Assembly: GCA_903813345.2 (NCBI GenBank)
Contig: CAIIXF020000010.1
Location: 10,782,349-10,846,348 of the forward strand
Reading direction: 5' to 3'
Origin: Owenia fusiformis
Lineage: Eukaryota; Annelida; Polychaeta; Sabellida; Oweniidae
Length of the DNA stretch: 64,000 nt
Shown: one piece after another, positions 14,186 through 25,175 of the stretch
Layout of the letters: the number at the start of each line of letters is the position of its first letter
Numbering within the stretch: position 1 is the stretch's first letter
Notes under the pieces: model-generated
What the model was told of the DNA's origin: nothing
What the model saw: only the letters and a program-made list of their open reading frames with translations
Databases searched by the model: none
Translations under genes and position numbers: made by a program

Positions 14186-14345
14186 CCAGGATTTGCCAAG
14201 GGGTGGGTTACTTTTTTAAGAAATTCCAGGGGGAGTTTACTTTTGGCAATGTTAGTTCAAAAATGAGCAAAATAATTTAAAAGGTGCTCAGTATGGGGTA
14301 AAAAATGCAATTTTGGTCACGGAGGGGGGGGGGGTCGCTAGAACC
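14186..14345. repeat. G-rich repeat fragment with ATAGCCAGG start
   Basis: ATAGCCAGGATTTGCC is followed by repeated GGGGTGGGTTACTTTT-type text and a G12 run at about 14325. It looks like a diverged member of the same general class as the 12746 and 56512 repeats; the relationship is tentative. Confidence 0.35.
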
Positions 14346-15120
14346 AATCTATCCCCCCTGTATTCGGGCCTGCATGTGCTATCTACATATTTGACAATTG
14401 ATAATTTGATTGACACGGTTCAAAGTGGACTTTGTTAATTATTCAAACTGTTTTAATATCTAGGAATATGCGTCCAAGTTAAAATCACTCGAAATCAGGG
14501 TAGATAAACCTAAGAAAAACACATTTCGTGTTTTCATTTGATCTTTAACATGATCCTGTAAAAATGTCAGATTTAGCAAAATACATAGGCGATCTCCATC
14601 TGCACACATCTACTCATTCCGACTAAGCTATTGCCTATACTTACACGCACACGCATACTTTTAAATTAATTTTATTTTGATAATGATTTAAAAAACACAA
14701 ATTATTATTAACACGAAATTAAAATGATTGTTATATTCCAATCCTAGTAAAGTATAATTAAGCGCGACTATAGGGCATAACAACATGTGGCCAGTCTAAT
14801 TATACCGTTTGTTTTGATAAGGCTGTGCAAAGAGATATCAAAACTCTTGACACGCTCTTTACACGCGAGGTCTTTGCACCTCTTGACACGTCTTGGAATC
14901 TCTAGATACGCGGAGTTCCTAGACTATCTTTGCACGTCTAGAAATTGCTTGGAATTTCACATTTGACGCAGTGAAATAAAGGAGAGAATGTACAGAATCT
15001 TCAGAGATGTAGGTAAACACTGTGTAGGAATGTTCTGATGAATAATGTTAGACAGTTGAACATTTACATATTGCCATTTTATAATATAAAACACAATTGC
15101 TCTCAGGTTGGGTATGGTGG

Positions 15121-15459
15121 CAGGGGCGGATCTGGGAACCAACAAGGGGGGGGGGGGGGGGCAAATTTCAGGTCAGATAAAAAAACGTCCGCGCTTGCGC
15201 GAAAAAAAATTTTGGGCCCCTAAAACGCAAAAGTGGGCCCAAATTTTGAAATTTTGAGGCCCATTTTCTTCAAAATTTGGCCTGAATTTAAAAAATAAGG
15301 CCTTAAAAGGCCCAGTAATGACCAAAAAGGCCGACTTTTTGGGGCCTTAAGGCCTTTTTTGGCTCAAAAATTTTTTTGGGCCCAATTTTTTTTTCTGGGC
15401 CCACCCAAGGGGGGGGGGGGGCCCGGGCCCCCATGCCCCCCCCCCCTAATCCGCCAGTG
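15121..15459. mobile_element. MITE family A, copy 2
   Basis: The left end CAGGGGCGGATCTGGGAACC and a right end containing ATCCGCCAGTG bound text that repeats much of copy 1 (AAATTTTGGGCCC, TTCTTCAAAATTTGGCCTGA). Long G and C homopolymers lie near both ends. Several overlapping Gly/Pro-rich frames in it are not genes. Confidence 0.75.
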
Positions 15460-15477
15460 GGTGGAAAAGGGCAATTC

Positions 15478-15597
15478 CCGGGGGGCAATTGCACGGTTAT
15501 GGGAAGTCCTCCATATTTATATTATTTGTCAGGGTGTAGGTCTACTATATACCTCCTAGATGGAGGACTTCCCACTATCCGTGGGCAATTGCCATGG
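15478..15597. repeat. Short inverted repeat (hairpin-forming)
   Basis: GGCAATTGCACGG and GGGAAGTCCTCCAT on the left are mirrored by ATGGAGGACTTCCC and CCGTGGGCAATTGCC on the right across a ~50-bp loop. It is probably a separate small palindromic MITE abutting the family A copy. Confidence 0.6.
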
Positions 15598-15855
15598 GCT
15601 TGGGGTTAGTATGTATCCAACAGACTGACTAAATAGGATATAGTCTAGGCTTCAGGCTTGGGGTCATCCTTTATGTCCTTTATGAATATGTCAAGCAAAT
15701 ACGCATTTTTTCAAATCATTGTCAAGCAAAAATGTTTCAGTTCACGCTGACAAAAACGAACGGCGAAATAATCGAACGCAGTTTGTTCAGAAGTTTCACT
15801 CGAATTGTGAATGTGTGTCACGCATTTGCTTTGTTTTATCTCGTCCCTGAACAGA

Positions 15856-16040
15856 CAAGGAGGATTTGCTCCAAGAATGCAACATCAATGTTCTGTACCA
15901 TATGCATGGTATGGTGACATTTATTTACATGTGACATGTTTCTGGAACCTGTCACATATAAATATTAGGATAAGGTCACCATACCATACCATGGAACACT
16001 AAGAATATCAATGTTACATTCTAGGAGCCAATCCTCCTTG
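15856..16040. mobile_element. MITE family C, copy 1 (7-bp TSD)
   Basis: The left terminus ACAAGGAGGATTTGCTCC (one A further out) mirrors the right terminus GGAGCCAATCCTCCTTGT, with TGAACAG duplicated on both flanks. An inner palindrome (ATGGTATGGTGAC, then GTCACCATACCAT) lies at about 15907-15990. The same ends occur at 30383-30686. Confidence 0.75.
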
Positions 16041-16206
16041 TTGAACAGACTTTAAAACTTTGTTCAATAGATGCTGTCAAACCATTTGAGGGAAACTGAA
16101 TAAACACTAGAGAAATATATTTTTTATATGTCTCATGTAATAGTATATGCCGTACAGGCGTGCATGTGACAGCTTGATTACCTTGACTGACCTCAAGGTT
16201 GAAGTT

Positions 16207-16533
16207 GGGAAAATCCTTTTTAAATTGATTTTCCTGTTTATAAACATACCCACCTCTCAATTAATTGCCTTAGATTCCTTTGCAATCTAACATATGGTAT
16301 CCTAACACCCCTCTGGTTTTTACTGATGACATTAACTTGGACGCGTCCAACTAAGTATAAAACTAGTAAGTACACGTGCTGAGGTCCTCAATTTCCCTAT
16401 TCCCCCTAGTGAATAGCGGGGAGGTTGGGTGGGACTTTGGTAATTGAGAGGTGGGTATGTTTATAAACAGGAAAATCAATTTAAAAAGGATTTTCCCAGT
16501 ATTATTACACATCCCACCTCTCAATTAATTGCC
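16207..16533 (-). repeat. DIRS 3' inverted terminal repeat and internal complementary region
   Basis: 16207-16430 repeats, inverted, the element's 5' terminus: CCTCTGGTTTTTACTGATGA, the palindrome TTGGACGCGTCC and TATAAAAC. Then 16442-16497 is the complement of the outermost 3' end, and 16498-16533 matches the complement of the outermost 5' end at 30749-30784. The uninterrupted TGATGACATTAACTTGG here shows the pre-insertion state of the MITE site at 30383. Confidence 0.85.
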
Positions 16534-16683
16534 TGAATGTAGCCAAAAGGTGGTGGGTGAATTCAGTAATAACCAGAGGGCCCCACAAACCATGAGTAGA
16601 AACATTCTGAATTTAATTCTAATAAATAAATAAGAATGTTTGATGAAAACAGGTTTTGAACTCACCCTACTGTAATGTTGAAG

Positions 16684-17712
16684 TTATATGTCGTACAGGG
16701 TGCCTGCAATCATCATAGGACCCAGTTTCCGCAGTTCTCCCTCAATCACTGATGTATCTCTGAGGTAGAAGCTGGTAAATGTGTTGTGATTTGCCCATGA
16801 GCATGCTTTGAGAACTGCGGCCACTGATAAGTTTGCTTGAACAGCTAGACTTGCAGAAAGGGCCCTGGTTTCGTGGGGTTTAATGGAGTCGATCCTGTAA
16901 TCTGATTCTTGTGAATTTTTGTATGTATACAAGATCAGATTTTTCACCCAAGGTGAGATAGTGTTAATGTGTATATCTCCATCGTATCCAGGCTTAAATG
17001 GAATAAAAAGTCTATTCCTGTTTCCTCTTCTAGCGACTGTGGCTTGTAGGTAAAAGCGTAAGGCTCTCAGAGGGCAAAGTTTCCTGTCAGGTGAATCTTT
17101 ATCCACGAAAGAGGAAAGAGCTTTTATGGAGATTGGTTGAAAACGAGATTCTCCTTCCGCAGCTGATAGTGTTTTAGGCAAAAAGCCTATAAAGGGATAC
17201 ATAGTCACTTGATCCCTGTTTTCTGACCATTTTAGACGTCTGAAGTCCAGTGCATGAATATCACTTCTTCTCTTGCCCGAAGCCATGAGTAGCAGGAATA
17301 GAGTTTTCCATGTTGTGAACTTTAATTCAGCTGTGGCCATAGGTTCAAATGGTGCTCTTGTTAGTGCATTTAGAACGAACACTAAATTCCATTTGGGAAT
17401 AATGTTTTTAGGTATTACATTTTCTAGTTTGAAGGATCTAATAAGATCTCCTATTAGTGAATTGTCAGTGAGGTCTATATCTGAAGACTTCTTTAGTACT
17501 GTGTTGATAGCTGTCCTATAGCCTTCTATAGTTGGAATAGAGAATTTCTTTGTCTTGTGTAGGTAGAGAAGGAATTCTGCCACTAGAGGTATATCTGTTT
17601 GGCATGGATTTGTATCCCGTTCTTCACACCAAAGAGTGAAGGTGTTCCACCTGGAATCATAGAGTTTATTTGTTGATTTCCTTCTAGATGATTCTGATAT
17701 TCTAGAAGACAC
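16684..17712 (-). CDS. DIRS tyrosine recombinase/integrase
   Basis: 342 aa, uninterrupted. Phage-integrase-type fold: an N-terminal core-binding region (about 10-110) and a catalytic region with Arg in ASGKRRSD (about 148-149), the HETR box (His280, Arg283), Trp306 and the nucleophile Tyr316 in SFYLRD. In DIRS elements this enzyme integrates the circular DNA product. The frame lies wholly outside the foldback element inserted just 5' of it, so it remains intact, but it is now about 8.75 kb from the RT gene and from the element's own promoter. Confidence 0.9.
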   Translation of the reverse strand: MSSRISESSRRKSTNKLYDSRWNTFTLWCEERDTNPCQTDIPLVAEFLLYLHKTKKFSIPTIEGYRTAINTVLKKSSDIDLTDNSLIGDLIRSFKLENVIPKNIIPKWNLVFVLNALTRAPFEPMATAELKFTTWKTLFLLLMASGKRRSDIHALDFRRLKWSENRDQVTMYPFIGFLPKTLSAAEGESRFQPISIKALSSFVDKDSPDRKLCPLRALRFYLQATVARRGNRNRLFIPFKPGYDGDIHINTISPWVKNLILYTYKNSQESDYRIDSIKPHETRALSASLAVQANLSVAAVLKACSWANHNTFTSFYLRDTSVIEGELRKLGPMMIAGTLYDI

Positions 17713-18747
17713 TTCTGAAGAAAATCCTTGTTTTTTGAGGGAGTCGTTGACAATTTGCAGGCAACAGGATCTTAAGAGGTTCTGGACAAATCATTTGATT
17801 CTGGACTTGTCATATTTTTTTTTCAACGAAATCACATCCAAGGGTTGAATTTCTATTAGCTATTTAGAGAGTGAGTCCTGCCTAGTATTAATTTCAATAA
17901 AAAAGTTAAAATAGAACCCTATTTGAGAGTCAATCTAATACTTACATTACATTGATAAATTAAGGCAAATCCTGAAATATTTTTAAAGTGCATTTTTTTA
18001 TGAAATATTATCCAGCAAGTATTTAAATGAAACGGTCTTATTTAAATACAAATCATAACATGATATTTTTCATGAAACATTTTTCAATGAAATTCAATTG
18101 AAGGGTCAAGATAAAACGAGCTAATTTAGGTGAAAACCCTTACATGATGATGTGTTTTCATAACTTCTTTCATAAAATTCCATCAAGGGGTGAAGATAAA
18201 ACGATCGAATTTAAGTGATTTAAGGATCACGAGAATATGTTTTCTTTGATATTTTCTATGAAATCCCATCCAATGGTCAAGGTAAAATTTTGATTTTGAT
18301 TTTGATTTGGTCACGTGTTCGAAAGATCCATATAGGGCCCATAGAACCATATAGGAACGTCATTTTGAATGTCACGTGATAGATCCATATAAGGCTTTTA
18401 GAACCATTTATGGAAAGATGAGGGGAAGCCCCTGACACCTGTTTCACGATTTTTATGCACTTCATTATTGCACCGAAGTTTGCCGATTCGATTCGTCGTA
18501 TTTCGGAATCCTGGTGACAATTTTATACTCCATTGGAGTATTTTTGACCTACTTCTTATGACGGAAATTCCCGAACCTTGTTCGGATTAATCCGGATTTT
18601 CTGACCTACCTTATCTACCGAGATTTCACGAGTTAACATTCGTCTCATTCCGGAATCCTGGTGACAATTTTATACTCCATTGGAGTATTTTTGATCTACT
18701 TTTTCTGGATTTTGCCCTACTTATTATATCTTGACAACAAGCAAATC

Positions 18748-18827
18748 AAAAAGTTCGACATGAACGGGTCTCGATCAACTAACCTAGACTATGGAAGCCA
18801 GGCACGCTAACCATTAGGCCAACGAGC
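18748..18827 (-). other. tRNA-like (SINE head) sequence, left arm
   Basis: On the - strand: A-box TGGCCTAATGG, B-box-like GATCGAGACC and a T5 run, the arrangement of an RNA polymerase III type-2 promoter with terminator. The cloverleaf is decayed: an anticodon-arm stem CCTGG/CTAGG forms only with an oversized loop. It is a tRNA-derived repeat, not a functional tRNA gene. Mirrored at 25451-25530. Confidence 0.5.
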
Positions 18828-18939
18828 TACCGATATGAAAGAACAAAAGTATTATATATTTATACCGAGCGTCAATTCAAAATGATCCTCACTTTTGTCT
18901 CCACTTAAATACGACTCGTCAGTTGTATCCAGAATAGTA

Positions 18940-19012
18940 GAACGCCTATGGCGCTAGTGAATAACCAAGTCCCAGGTGAGTGGTTCGTATCCCTCCGTGA
19001 TATACTATTTTT
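18940..19012 (+). other. Second tRNA-like sequence, left arm
   Basis: A-box-like TGGCGCTAGTGA at about 18949, B-box GGTTCGTATCC at 18982-18992 and a T5 run at about 19008. Decayed and probably SINE-derived. It faces opposite to the neighbouring tRNA-like segment. Mirrored at 25266-25338 on the - strand. Confidence 0.4.
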
Positions 19013-19157
19013 GTTTTATTAAATACGACAGAAAGGAGCAAGGTGTAGGTTGAAAACAAGACGTTAGTTTGTTTCAAAACAGTTTGGAAACATTAATCTC
19101 TGATAATTTAAGGTTTTCCACTCCTGAAGGGCCTCTAGATCTATGAAATTCAATAAT

Positions 19158-19950
19158 CCACTCAGTAAAAATACGATTTCTCTGCAACCTGATGTCCAAT
19201 CAAGATCATTCAAATATATATGTGTTCCTGACACGTTTGGGCGTCTGGGAATAAAATTGCTTGTGAAAACTATTTACAAAAGTGTTCCAGAGACCCTTAT
19301 CTACTTGGCTAAGGTTTTATTTGAAGATACATTGCCTTATTAGCAGGTAGAGGGGCATACAGAACACAGAAGCAAATGCTATGTTGAAAATTTTCTATAT
19401 TTCAATTTGAACCTGTGTTTACATGTCACGTAGGCCAGTGTTTTATATGGGGATTATATGTACTTTCCTTGTTTACATGAACGTAAATCATTACATGAAA
19501 TCTGCATTCTTCTGGGTTTAATCTGGGTTTGTATTGTCTTATTGGGGCTTTTCGACTTTAATGCCTTGGTCACATAGGCTCCGATTTTCACTACGGCGTC
19601 CGGCCGATTGAGTATTTTGTTCAAAATTGAATACAATATTGAACAAAACACTCAATCGCCCGGGCGCCGGCCGATAGATCGGAGCATATGTGACCCAGGC
19701 ATAAAACAAACCCTACCTAAATGGATTGTGTCTCGGGAACGTTTTTGTAAATAGTTATTATAAACAATTCTGAAAGAATATCACATATTTTTGTCTTCCT
19801 GATTTCAGTCATGAATTACGTCAATTTCTCGTGCAAACATTGGGTAGACGTTGTCATAACCGGATGCCCGAACGTGTCAGGAACATATAGATACTCGAAT
19901 GATGTTGATTGAACATCAGGGTTGAGAGAAATCGTAATTTTACTGAGTGG
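19158..19950. mobile_element. MITE with ~90-bp inverted arms, containing a nested MITE
   Basis: CCACTCAGTAAAAATACGAT at the left is mirrored by the complement of TCGTAATTTTACTGAGTGG at the right. Arm similarity extends about 90 bp (TGTTCCTGACACGTTTGGGC against its counterpart). A separate 142-bp palindromic MITE sits inside it at 19561-19702. Confidence 0.65.
19561..19702. mobile_element. MITE family D, copy 1
   Basis: An almost complete palindrome: ATGCCTTGGTCACAT at the left, ATGTGACCCAGGCAT at the right, with GATTGAGTATTTTGTTCAA mirrored around the centre. A second, partly deleted copy is at 22000-22114. Confidence 0.75.
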
Positions 19951-20265
19951 CTTCACGAAAAAATAAGCAGCACTTTAGGCCACCTAAATACAACTCGTCA
20001 GTTGTATCCAGTTGGAATCCCAGCGTAATGTTTTTAATTATATGGTTGTGCTTTGATTTTACGCTGAAAACATTTATAACTACGTCAACTTTATATTAAA
20101 ACATTTATTATCTTTTCAGTTGTATTAAAATGTAAAATATGATATATGTCAGCTTATTGCTTTCTGGAGAACAGTCAAGGTTTAAATTTGGTACAATGAA
20201 TCGGACACTCATGTAAATCGACATGGTTATAACATTGAACTCAATGCAGTAAATTAGTTATTTCT

Positions 20266-21791
20266 ATGAATCACAGTATTAATAGAGAAAAAACAGAGTG
20301 TATGTATATTGGAAGTGATCGTCATAATAATGAAATAAACCTTTTTGGTCTGAAATGGGTAAAGATACCAAGTAGACTTTTAGGGATAAAAATATCATAT
20401 GACACAAATGCAAATAACACGGATAATTTTGAGAGAAAGTTAAATATGCTTGAAAAGGTTCTTATATTGTGGTCAAAGCGAGATCTTACTTTTTATGGAA
20501 AGGTACTCATAATTAAGTCCCAGGCAGTGTCGAAGCTAATATACTCGATGACAATGACCAATACGCCTGATGATATCTTGACGAAGGCTCAACGACTAGT
20601 CTATTCTTTTTTATGGGGAGGAAAGGGTGAGAAAATTAAGCGAAAAACTTTAATAGGGGATTTTGAGGATGGGGGTCTAAGAATGATTATATGTTCACAA
20701 TGGAGAAAGCCTTGAAATTAATGTGGTTAAGACGTTTACTTGACACACGAACTAGTCACTGGAAGCTTATTCCTCAAGTTTATTTCAAGCGTCTTGGAGG
20801 ACTGAGTTTTTTGTTGCAGTGTAATTATGATATTAAAACACTGGCACACAGTGTTCCTACCTTTTATATGAATTTGCTTCGAAACTATTCAGAATTAAGA
20901 AATAGGTCGCCGCCTAGAACCAGTTCAGGGGTTAAAGGTGAAATAATTTGGAATAACAAATCAATTCTAATTAATGATAATGAGGTGATGTACAAACATG
21001 TCATGGAAAAGGGGGTCATTTATATTAATGACCTTCTTAACGAGAATGGGGCTTTTTTACAGTACAATGAGTTTAAGACTAAGTATAATATTAATATCAA
21101 CTTTCTTGAGTATTTTTCAATCATATCGGCTATACCAAATGATTGGAAATTTCTATTGAAATCAGATTTAAGTTCGACCTCTGAACCCAGCATACGGGAA
21201 GAACTCGTGTATTTGAAACTTGGTGAAAAACAGGTGACAATCTCTTGTATAACGGTTAAATCAATTCAAACAATATTAAATGGAAACAAGTTCTTGGAAC
21301 CGTTATATAAAGACAAACATGATCGTGAATTAAAGAGAACCGATTATTTTAAAATGCCTTATATGTGTACGAAACAGAATAAAACGCGACAACTTCAGTT
21401 TAAAATACTTCATGGTATCTGCACTACAAATGCCTTTTTAGCGCAGGTAGGCATTAAAAATGACTCTAAATGTAACTATTGTGCCTTTCGAGATACGTTA
21501 AAACACAAATTCTGGGAGTGCAAAAGAATTCAAATATTTCTGGAAGCAATCAAAGGGAATTTAAAGCGTTTATTTAAAGTTGATTTCGATTTTAACGCCC
21601 ATGACATGGTTTTTGGAAGGCAAGCTAATAAGAAAAATATCTTACCAAATAGACTTACCCTTGCAATTAAGTACTATATTTTTATTAAAGAGTTCGACGA
21701 AGTGAATCCCAATTTGTATGAGGCGCAATTTGAAAAAAATATGTTTTATTATGTACCTGAACTTAAAAGTATGACTGTTGCAAATGTCTGA
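20266..21791 (+). pseudogene. LINE ORF2 C-terminal fragment, frameshifted
   Basis: Two overlapping frames (20266-20715 and 20691-21791) continue one protein; a frameshift near 20690 breaks it. The first gives the post-palm/thumb segment of L1-type RTs (LLGIKISYDTN, LTFYGKVLIIKSQAVSKLIY); the second ends with a CNYC plus His and Cys cluster (about 21473-21520) typical of the C-terminal zinc-binding region. Endonuclease and the RT catalytic palm are missing. The apparent start codon at 20266 belongs to the duplicated target site, not to the LINE. Confidence 0.8.
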
Positions 21792-21896
21792 ATGAATGGA
21801 GGTGGTGTGAAAAATATCTGAACTGTTCTAATTATTGTACTTGTACTGTTTGAATAGAGAAATAAAAAAAAATAAAAAATAAAAAATGAATCACAG
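20266..21896 (+). mobile_element. 5'-truncated LINE insertion with 11-bp TSD
   Basis: The direct repeat ATGAATCACAG flanks the insertion (20266-20276 and 21886-21896). The 3' end is an (AATAAAAA)-type tail. The coding remnant is the C-terminal part of an L1/Tx1-like reverse transcriptase. Insertion occurred inside the foldback element, so it is younger than that element. Confidence 0.85.
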
Positions 21897-21999
21897 CGGG
21901 ATTGGTTTCATTTTATATGATTGCCAACTCTGGCGGTTTTTTGTAAATGCTTTTGACCGCTGTAAATGTGAAACTGATACAGTATTATTCAATTGTTTT

Positions 22000-22114
22000 A
22001 TGTCTTGGTCACATTTGCTCCGATTTTCACTACGGCGCCCGGCCGATTGAGTATTGTGTTCAGAAATGTATTCAATTTTGAACAAAATACTCGCAGCAAA
22101 TGTGATCCAGGCAT
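22000..22114. mobile_element. MITE family D, copy 2 (partly deleted)
   Basis: Starts ATGTCTTGGTCACATTTGCT and contains TTTTCACTACGGCG and GGCCGATTGAGTATT as in copy 1. It ends ATGTGATCCAGGCAT, with part of the right half missing. Confidence 0.65.
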
Positions 22115-22839
22115 TACACAGCGGTATTTCGAACATACTATTGTTGCTTAACCACGACCTAGCCAATTTTAAAATCATACTCCTTATTCAAATCCAAGTA
22201 AACGATCAATGTCTAGGTATTTGGCGTTTGATGATACTATGGCCCTTGGCGAATTATGATTAGATGAACCGAGGTCAACATTAATGTTTCTTGTACAAGG
22301 TCATCCCAAGGTCTAAGATAAATATTTAGGTATTTTACGTTTCAAGACCTTTGGACAAATTCGATTCAACGATGTATTAAAGTTAAAATGTATGCAGAGA
22401 TAAAATAGGTTATCTCCTATCGTTTCCTTGTGTATACGTTTATGTCTCTGCGTAATAACGCAGATGCGAGCAGGTAGTTACCAATCTCACCACAAGGTGG
22501 CTCGTTCGGGTCAGATAGCATGGCGGGTATGGTAGAAAGTTCCCTTTAACTTAAAGTACATCTGTTTTCGTGGTTCAATTTTCATATCACCCTTAAAATG
22601 TATCTAATAGCAATGCAATTAAAATATGTCCAGTGAACGAAAATGCAATACAAGAATAGATATTTCACTTTTTGTGATTTTGTAACAATGGGGTTATTTT
22701 TTGTATATGTAACATGGTCATTTTCACATTTTATATTATTACTGTTCATATTAATCAATCCCTATTCATCTCAATATAACAGGTCCCTAAGTAGGTTGTT
22801 TGCAGTTTTACTCTTTTAATACCATGTTCACTTTTCACC

Positions 22840-23217
22840 TACCCTGCGTGCAGAGTCTAGTTAAACTACACTCTGCCTAGTAGAGACCATATTACAGTTT
22901 AGTAGCCCCGCCCCCACGACGGGTACCGGTGACAGTTTGGGTAATAAATCACTTCTGACCTACGCGCTGACCTTTCTTCCACCAATCAGCGAGCTTGAAG
23001 AAACATACGCTAAATGCGTTCTAATTAAATATGCGCATGTCATTGGTCAATTCCGGGCTCAACGATGACGTCAGAAGGAATGACCATATATAGAACGTCG
23101 GTCAAATTTGGCCGACGAACACTGATTGGCGCGGTGAGTTCACAGGTTTATTTTAGTTTGAAAGAGTGAAGACGAAGCTCTCTTTTAAGAAGTGAAGTCA
23201 AACGAATGCAAAGAGTA
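22840..23217. mobile_element. MITE family F, long copy (9-bp TSD)
   Basis: The 9-bp direct repeat CTTTTCACC flanks it exactly (22831-22839 and 23218-23226). The ends are TACCCTGCGTGCAGAGTC and the complement of TACTCTTTGCATTCG. Compared with the 81-82-bp copies at 54228-54309 and 56851-56931 it carries about 295 extra internal bases (about 22877-23171). A 9-bp duplication with short ends suggests a Mutator- or Merlin-like mobiliser, which is inference. Confidence 0.8.
22915..23140 (+). promoter_or_regulatory. Promoter-like block inside the family F element
   Basis: Within about 225 bp: GC-box CCCCGCCCCC (about 22905-22914), CCAAT at 22982-22986, inverted CCAAT (ATTGG) at 23042-23046 and 23125-23129, a perfect CRE TGACGTCA at 23066-23073, a TATATA at 23087-23092 and a donor-like GTGAGT at 23134-23139. 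It is richer in GC than its surroundings. No coding exon follows. Motifs alone do not prove activity. Confidence 0.4.
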
Positions 23218-23533
23218 CTTTTCACCTTGAGTTATTCAACTATGCAAACTGTGTCAGTTTTATATATCTATTGTTCCCCTATATGGTCTTTCTCACTCAC
23301 ATGTAGCTGAGTTTGCATTGGGTGTTGGCTTGTCAGTAGTTGCTGTAAGAGTTCATGTTGTACATTACAGAGCATTGTATTTTAAACATTGAAGTTTGAA
23401 ATATACTATTTTATATATATTTTAATTTGAAGTTCGAGTTATTTTATTGCCACCCACGGGCCTTCCACACGCCCATTTACATATAACGCTTTGAAACAAC
23501 TTTAAAAAGTGAGCAATGTCAGTGTTGTGATAA

Positions 23534-24330
23534 TAGAGAATTTTCGTTCTAAGTTGTTTCAAAAACTTATACGTATACCTTATAGTTTAAAGGGTCTTGT
23601 CGAACTAAAATCAATTCAAATTGATTTTCATAATCTGTACCAAGTGGGGCATAACTATTCCCGATATAGTCAAGCTTCATCATCAACTAGGGACTGCGAA
23701 TACAATGTCCTTTGCTAGTGTCAATTATGAACACGATAAACTAAATTCTAGTTGACGGGTCCTTGTAGTGTACGATAAACAAGACCCTTTAAAGTGAATC
23801 ACTACACGAACGAGTAGATCATTTCAAAGTTCTCATGAAATTATAAGGTCAATTTTTAAGTTTTTATGTATAAAAGGGCCTTTATACGCAGATTATAAAC
23901 TTACAGAGTTGGATCTCTGCATAGTATATGTGTGGACCTACTGACCAGAATGGCTTATTAAAATTAATTGGCTGAATAGGCATAGTATCCAATCAAATAG
24001 CTCGACTCATTCATTAGCTGAACTAATTCTCCCTTCGTTATTTCTACAAGGTGATTCAAAACGATCATCTACAAAAAATATATTTGAGAGTAGATAAATC
24101 TGTAAAACCCGTGTGCTATATCAGCCTATTTGATTCTAGAAAACACATATGACACAACTAAACATGCTTTACATCAAGGGGGTACGGATGGTATGCCATT
24201 GGCCCTTTTTATTACCGTCCTAGGAGATATTTCCCGACGAATTAGGAAATTATGAAACACCTTGTTTATTGGGTTTATAAGTATAAGTATACGTATAAGT
24301 TTTAAAAAAACTTATAACGAAAATTCTCTA
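23534..24330. mobile_element. ~0.8-kb Tc1/mariner-type MITE
   Basis: The left end TAGAGAATTTTCGTT and the right end AACGAAAATTCTCTA are perfect complements, and similarity continues (AACTTATACGTATA). TA at both edges fits a TA target duplication. An inner palindrome (TTTAAAGGGTCTTGT at about 23587, complement near 23780) suggests nesting. Confidence 0.7.
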
Positions 24331-25175
24331 ATAACGCCCCTCATACCTATTTATTACAGGTCGTGTAGACCATTTTTGCCTGATTTATAGCAAAAACATT
24401 GACTTTTGCACGTTGATGATGACGATGATGATGATGCGCCTTTTATAATAGATCTCATATCTTAGAAGCGTATCAGTTCAAAAAATACTAGAAGACCTTA
24501 CATATTTTGCCATGCACTGCGCCTATTCATTTGGCAATTCAGTTGTAAATTTTATCTTGAAAAAAATAAATCTTCCAAATTTGTTGAGTTTTCTTGCAGA
24601 AATCGCCTACCCCCCCCCCCTCCATCCATTTTGTATGATCACAAGGCGTGATTTAAGCTGCTGATATTCTTCTTTAAACGAGTCGGATTTTCAAAATCTA
24701 TAAGTTGGACTCCCTTTATAGAAGCTTTGAACTGAATTTGCACTGCTTAATGCTGAAATTTTATTGTTTATCCATACATTTTAAGAAAAAATGTATAAAA
24801 AAAGATGTTAAAGCCAAATGTTGCCCTAAAAATTCAGAAAATGTAAAAAATTTCGAATTTTCTATGTACAGGCCTTGTTGCCCCTTTAAGAAGCTTAATA
24901 TGTAAATTATCTAATCAAACACTTCGTCCACCATTTTGAAACACTAATCAATCCAATCTGTGCTAGCGATTAATAGGGCGAGCCAGTGGGATATTTCCAG
25001 GGTTCATACACACCTGGAAATGTCAGGGAAATTGACTTGATTTTCCAAGTGCTGGAAATGTCAGGTAATTTTAAAATTAGGTCAAAAGGGCCAAAGATGA
25101 CCGGGAATTTTGAAACGGTAGACATGTCAGGGAAATATCAGGGAAATTTGTATCAGTGTTGAAAAAATAATGTTC

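Larger units (their letters stand above)
10102..14973. mobile_element. CACTA-like non-autonomous DNA transposon (~4.9 kb)
   Basis: The left end starts CACTGCGTGAAAT and the right end, on the complement, starts CACTGCGTCAAAT; 21 of the first 25 bases match. Both termini carry many short subterminal motifs in both orientations: TCTTGACACG, TCTAGAAA, TTTACACG, TCTAGACGTG. CACTG termini with subterminal repeats and a possible 3-bp duplication (AAA on both flanks) are typical of the CMC/EnSpm (CACTA) group. No transposase is visible in the 4.9 kb, so it would need an autonomous partner. The flanking AAA is weak evidence because the DNA is A-rich. Confidence 0.6.
17763..19102. repeat. Left inverted arm (1,340 bp)
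   Basis: Near-perfect inverse complement of 25176-26515. It contains tandem-like lines (CCGGAATCCTGGTGACAATT twice) and two tRNA-like segments. Mismatches seen: at about 18201 (C versus T in the mirrored arm) and around 17993-18000. The 62-residue frame encoded in both arms is a consequence of the duplication, not a supported gene. Confidence 0.9.

Noticed and set aside
18277-18465. 62-residue frame present identically in both arms (also 25813-26001)
   Set aside because: Identity is explained by the inverted arms; no homology, and composition is that of the surrounding repeat.
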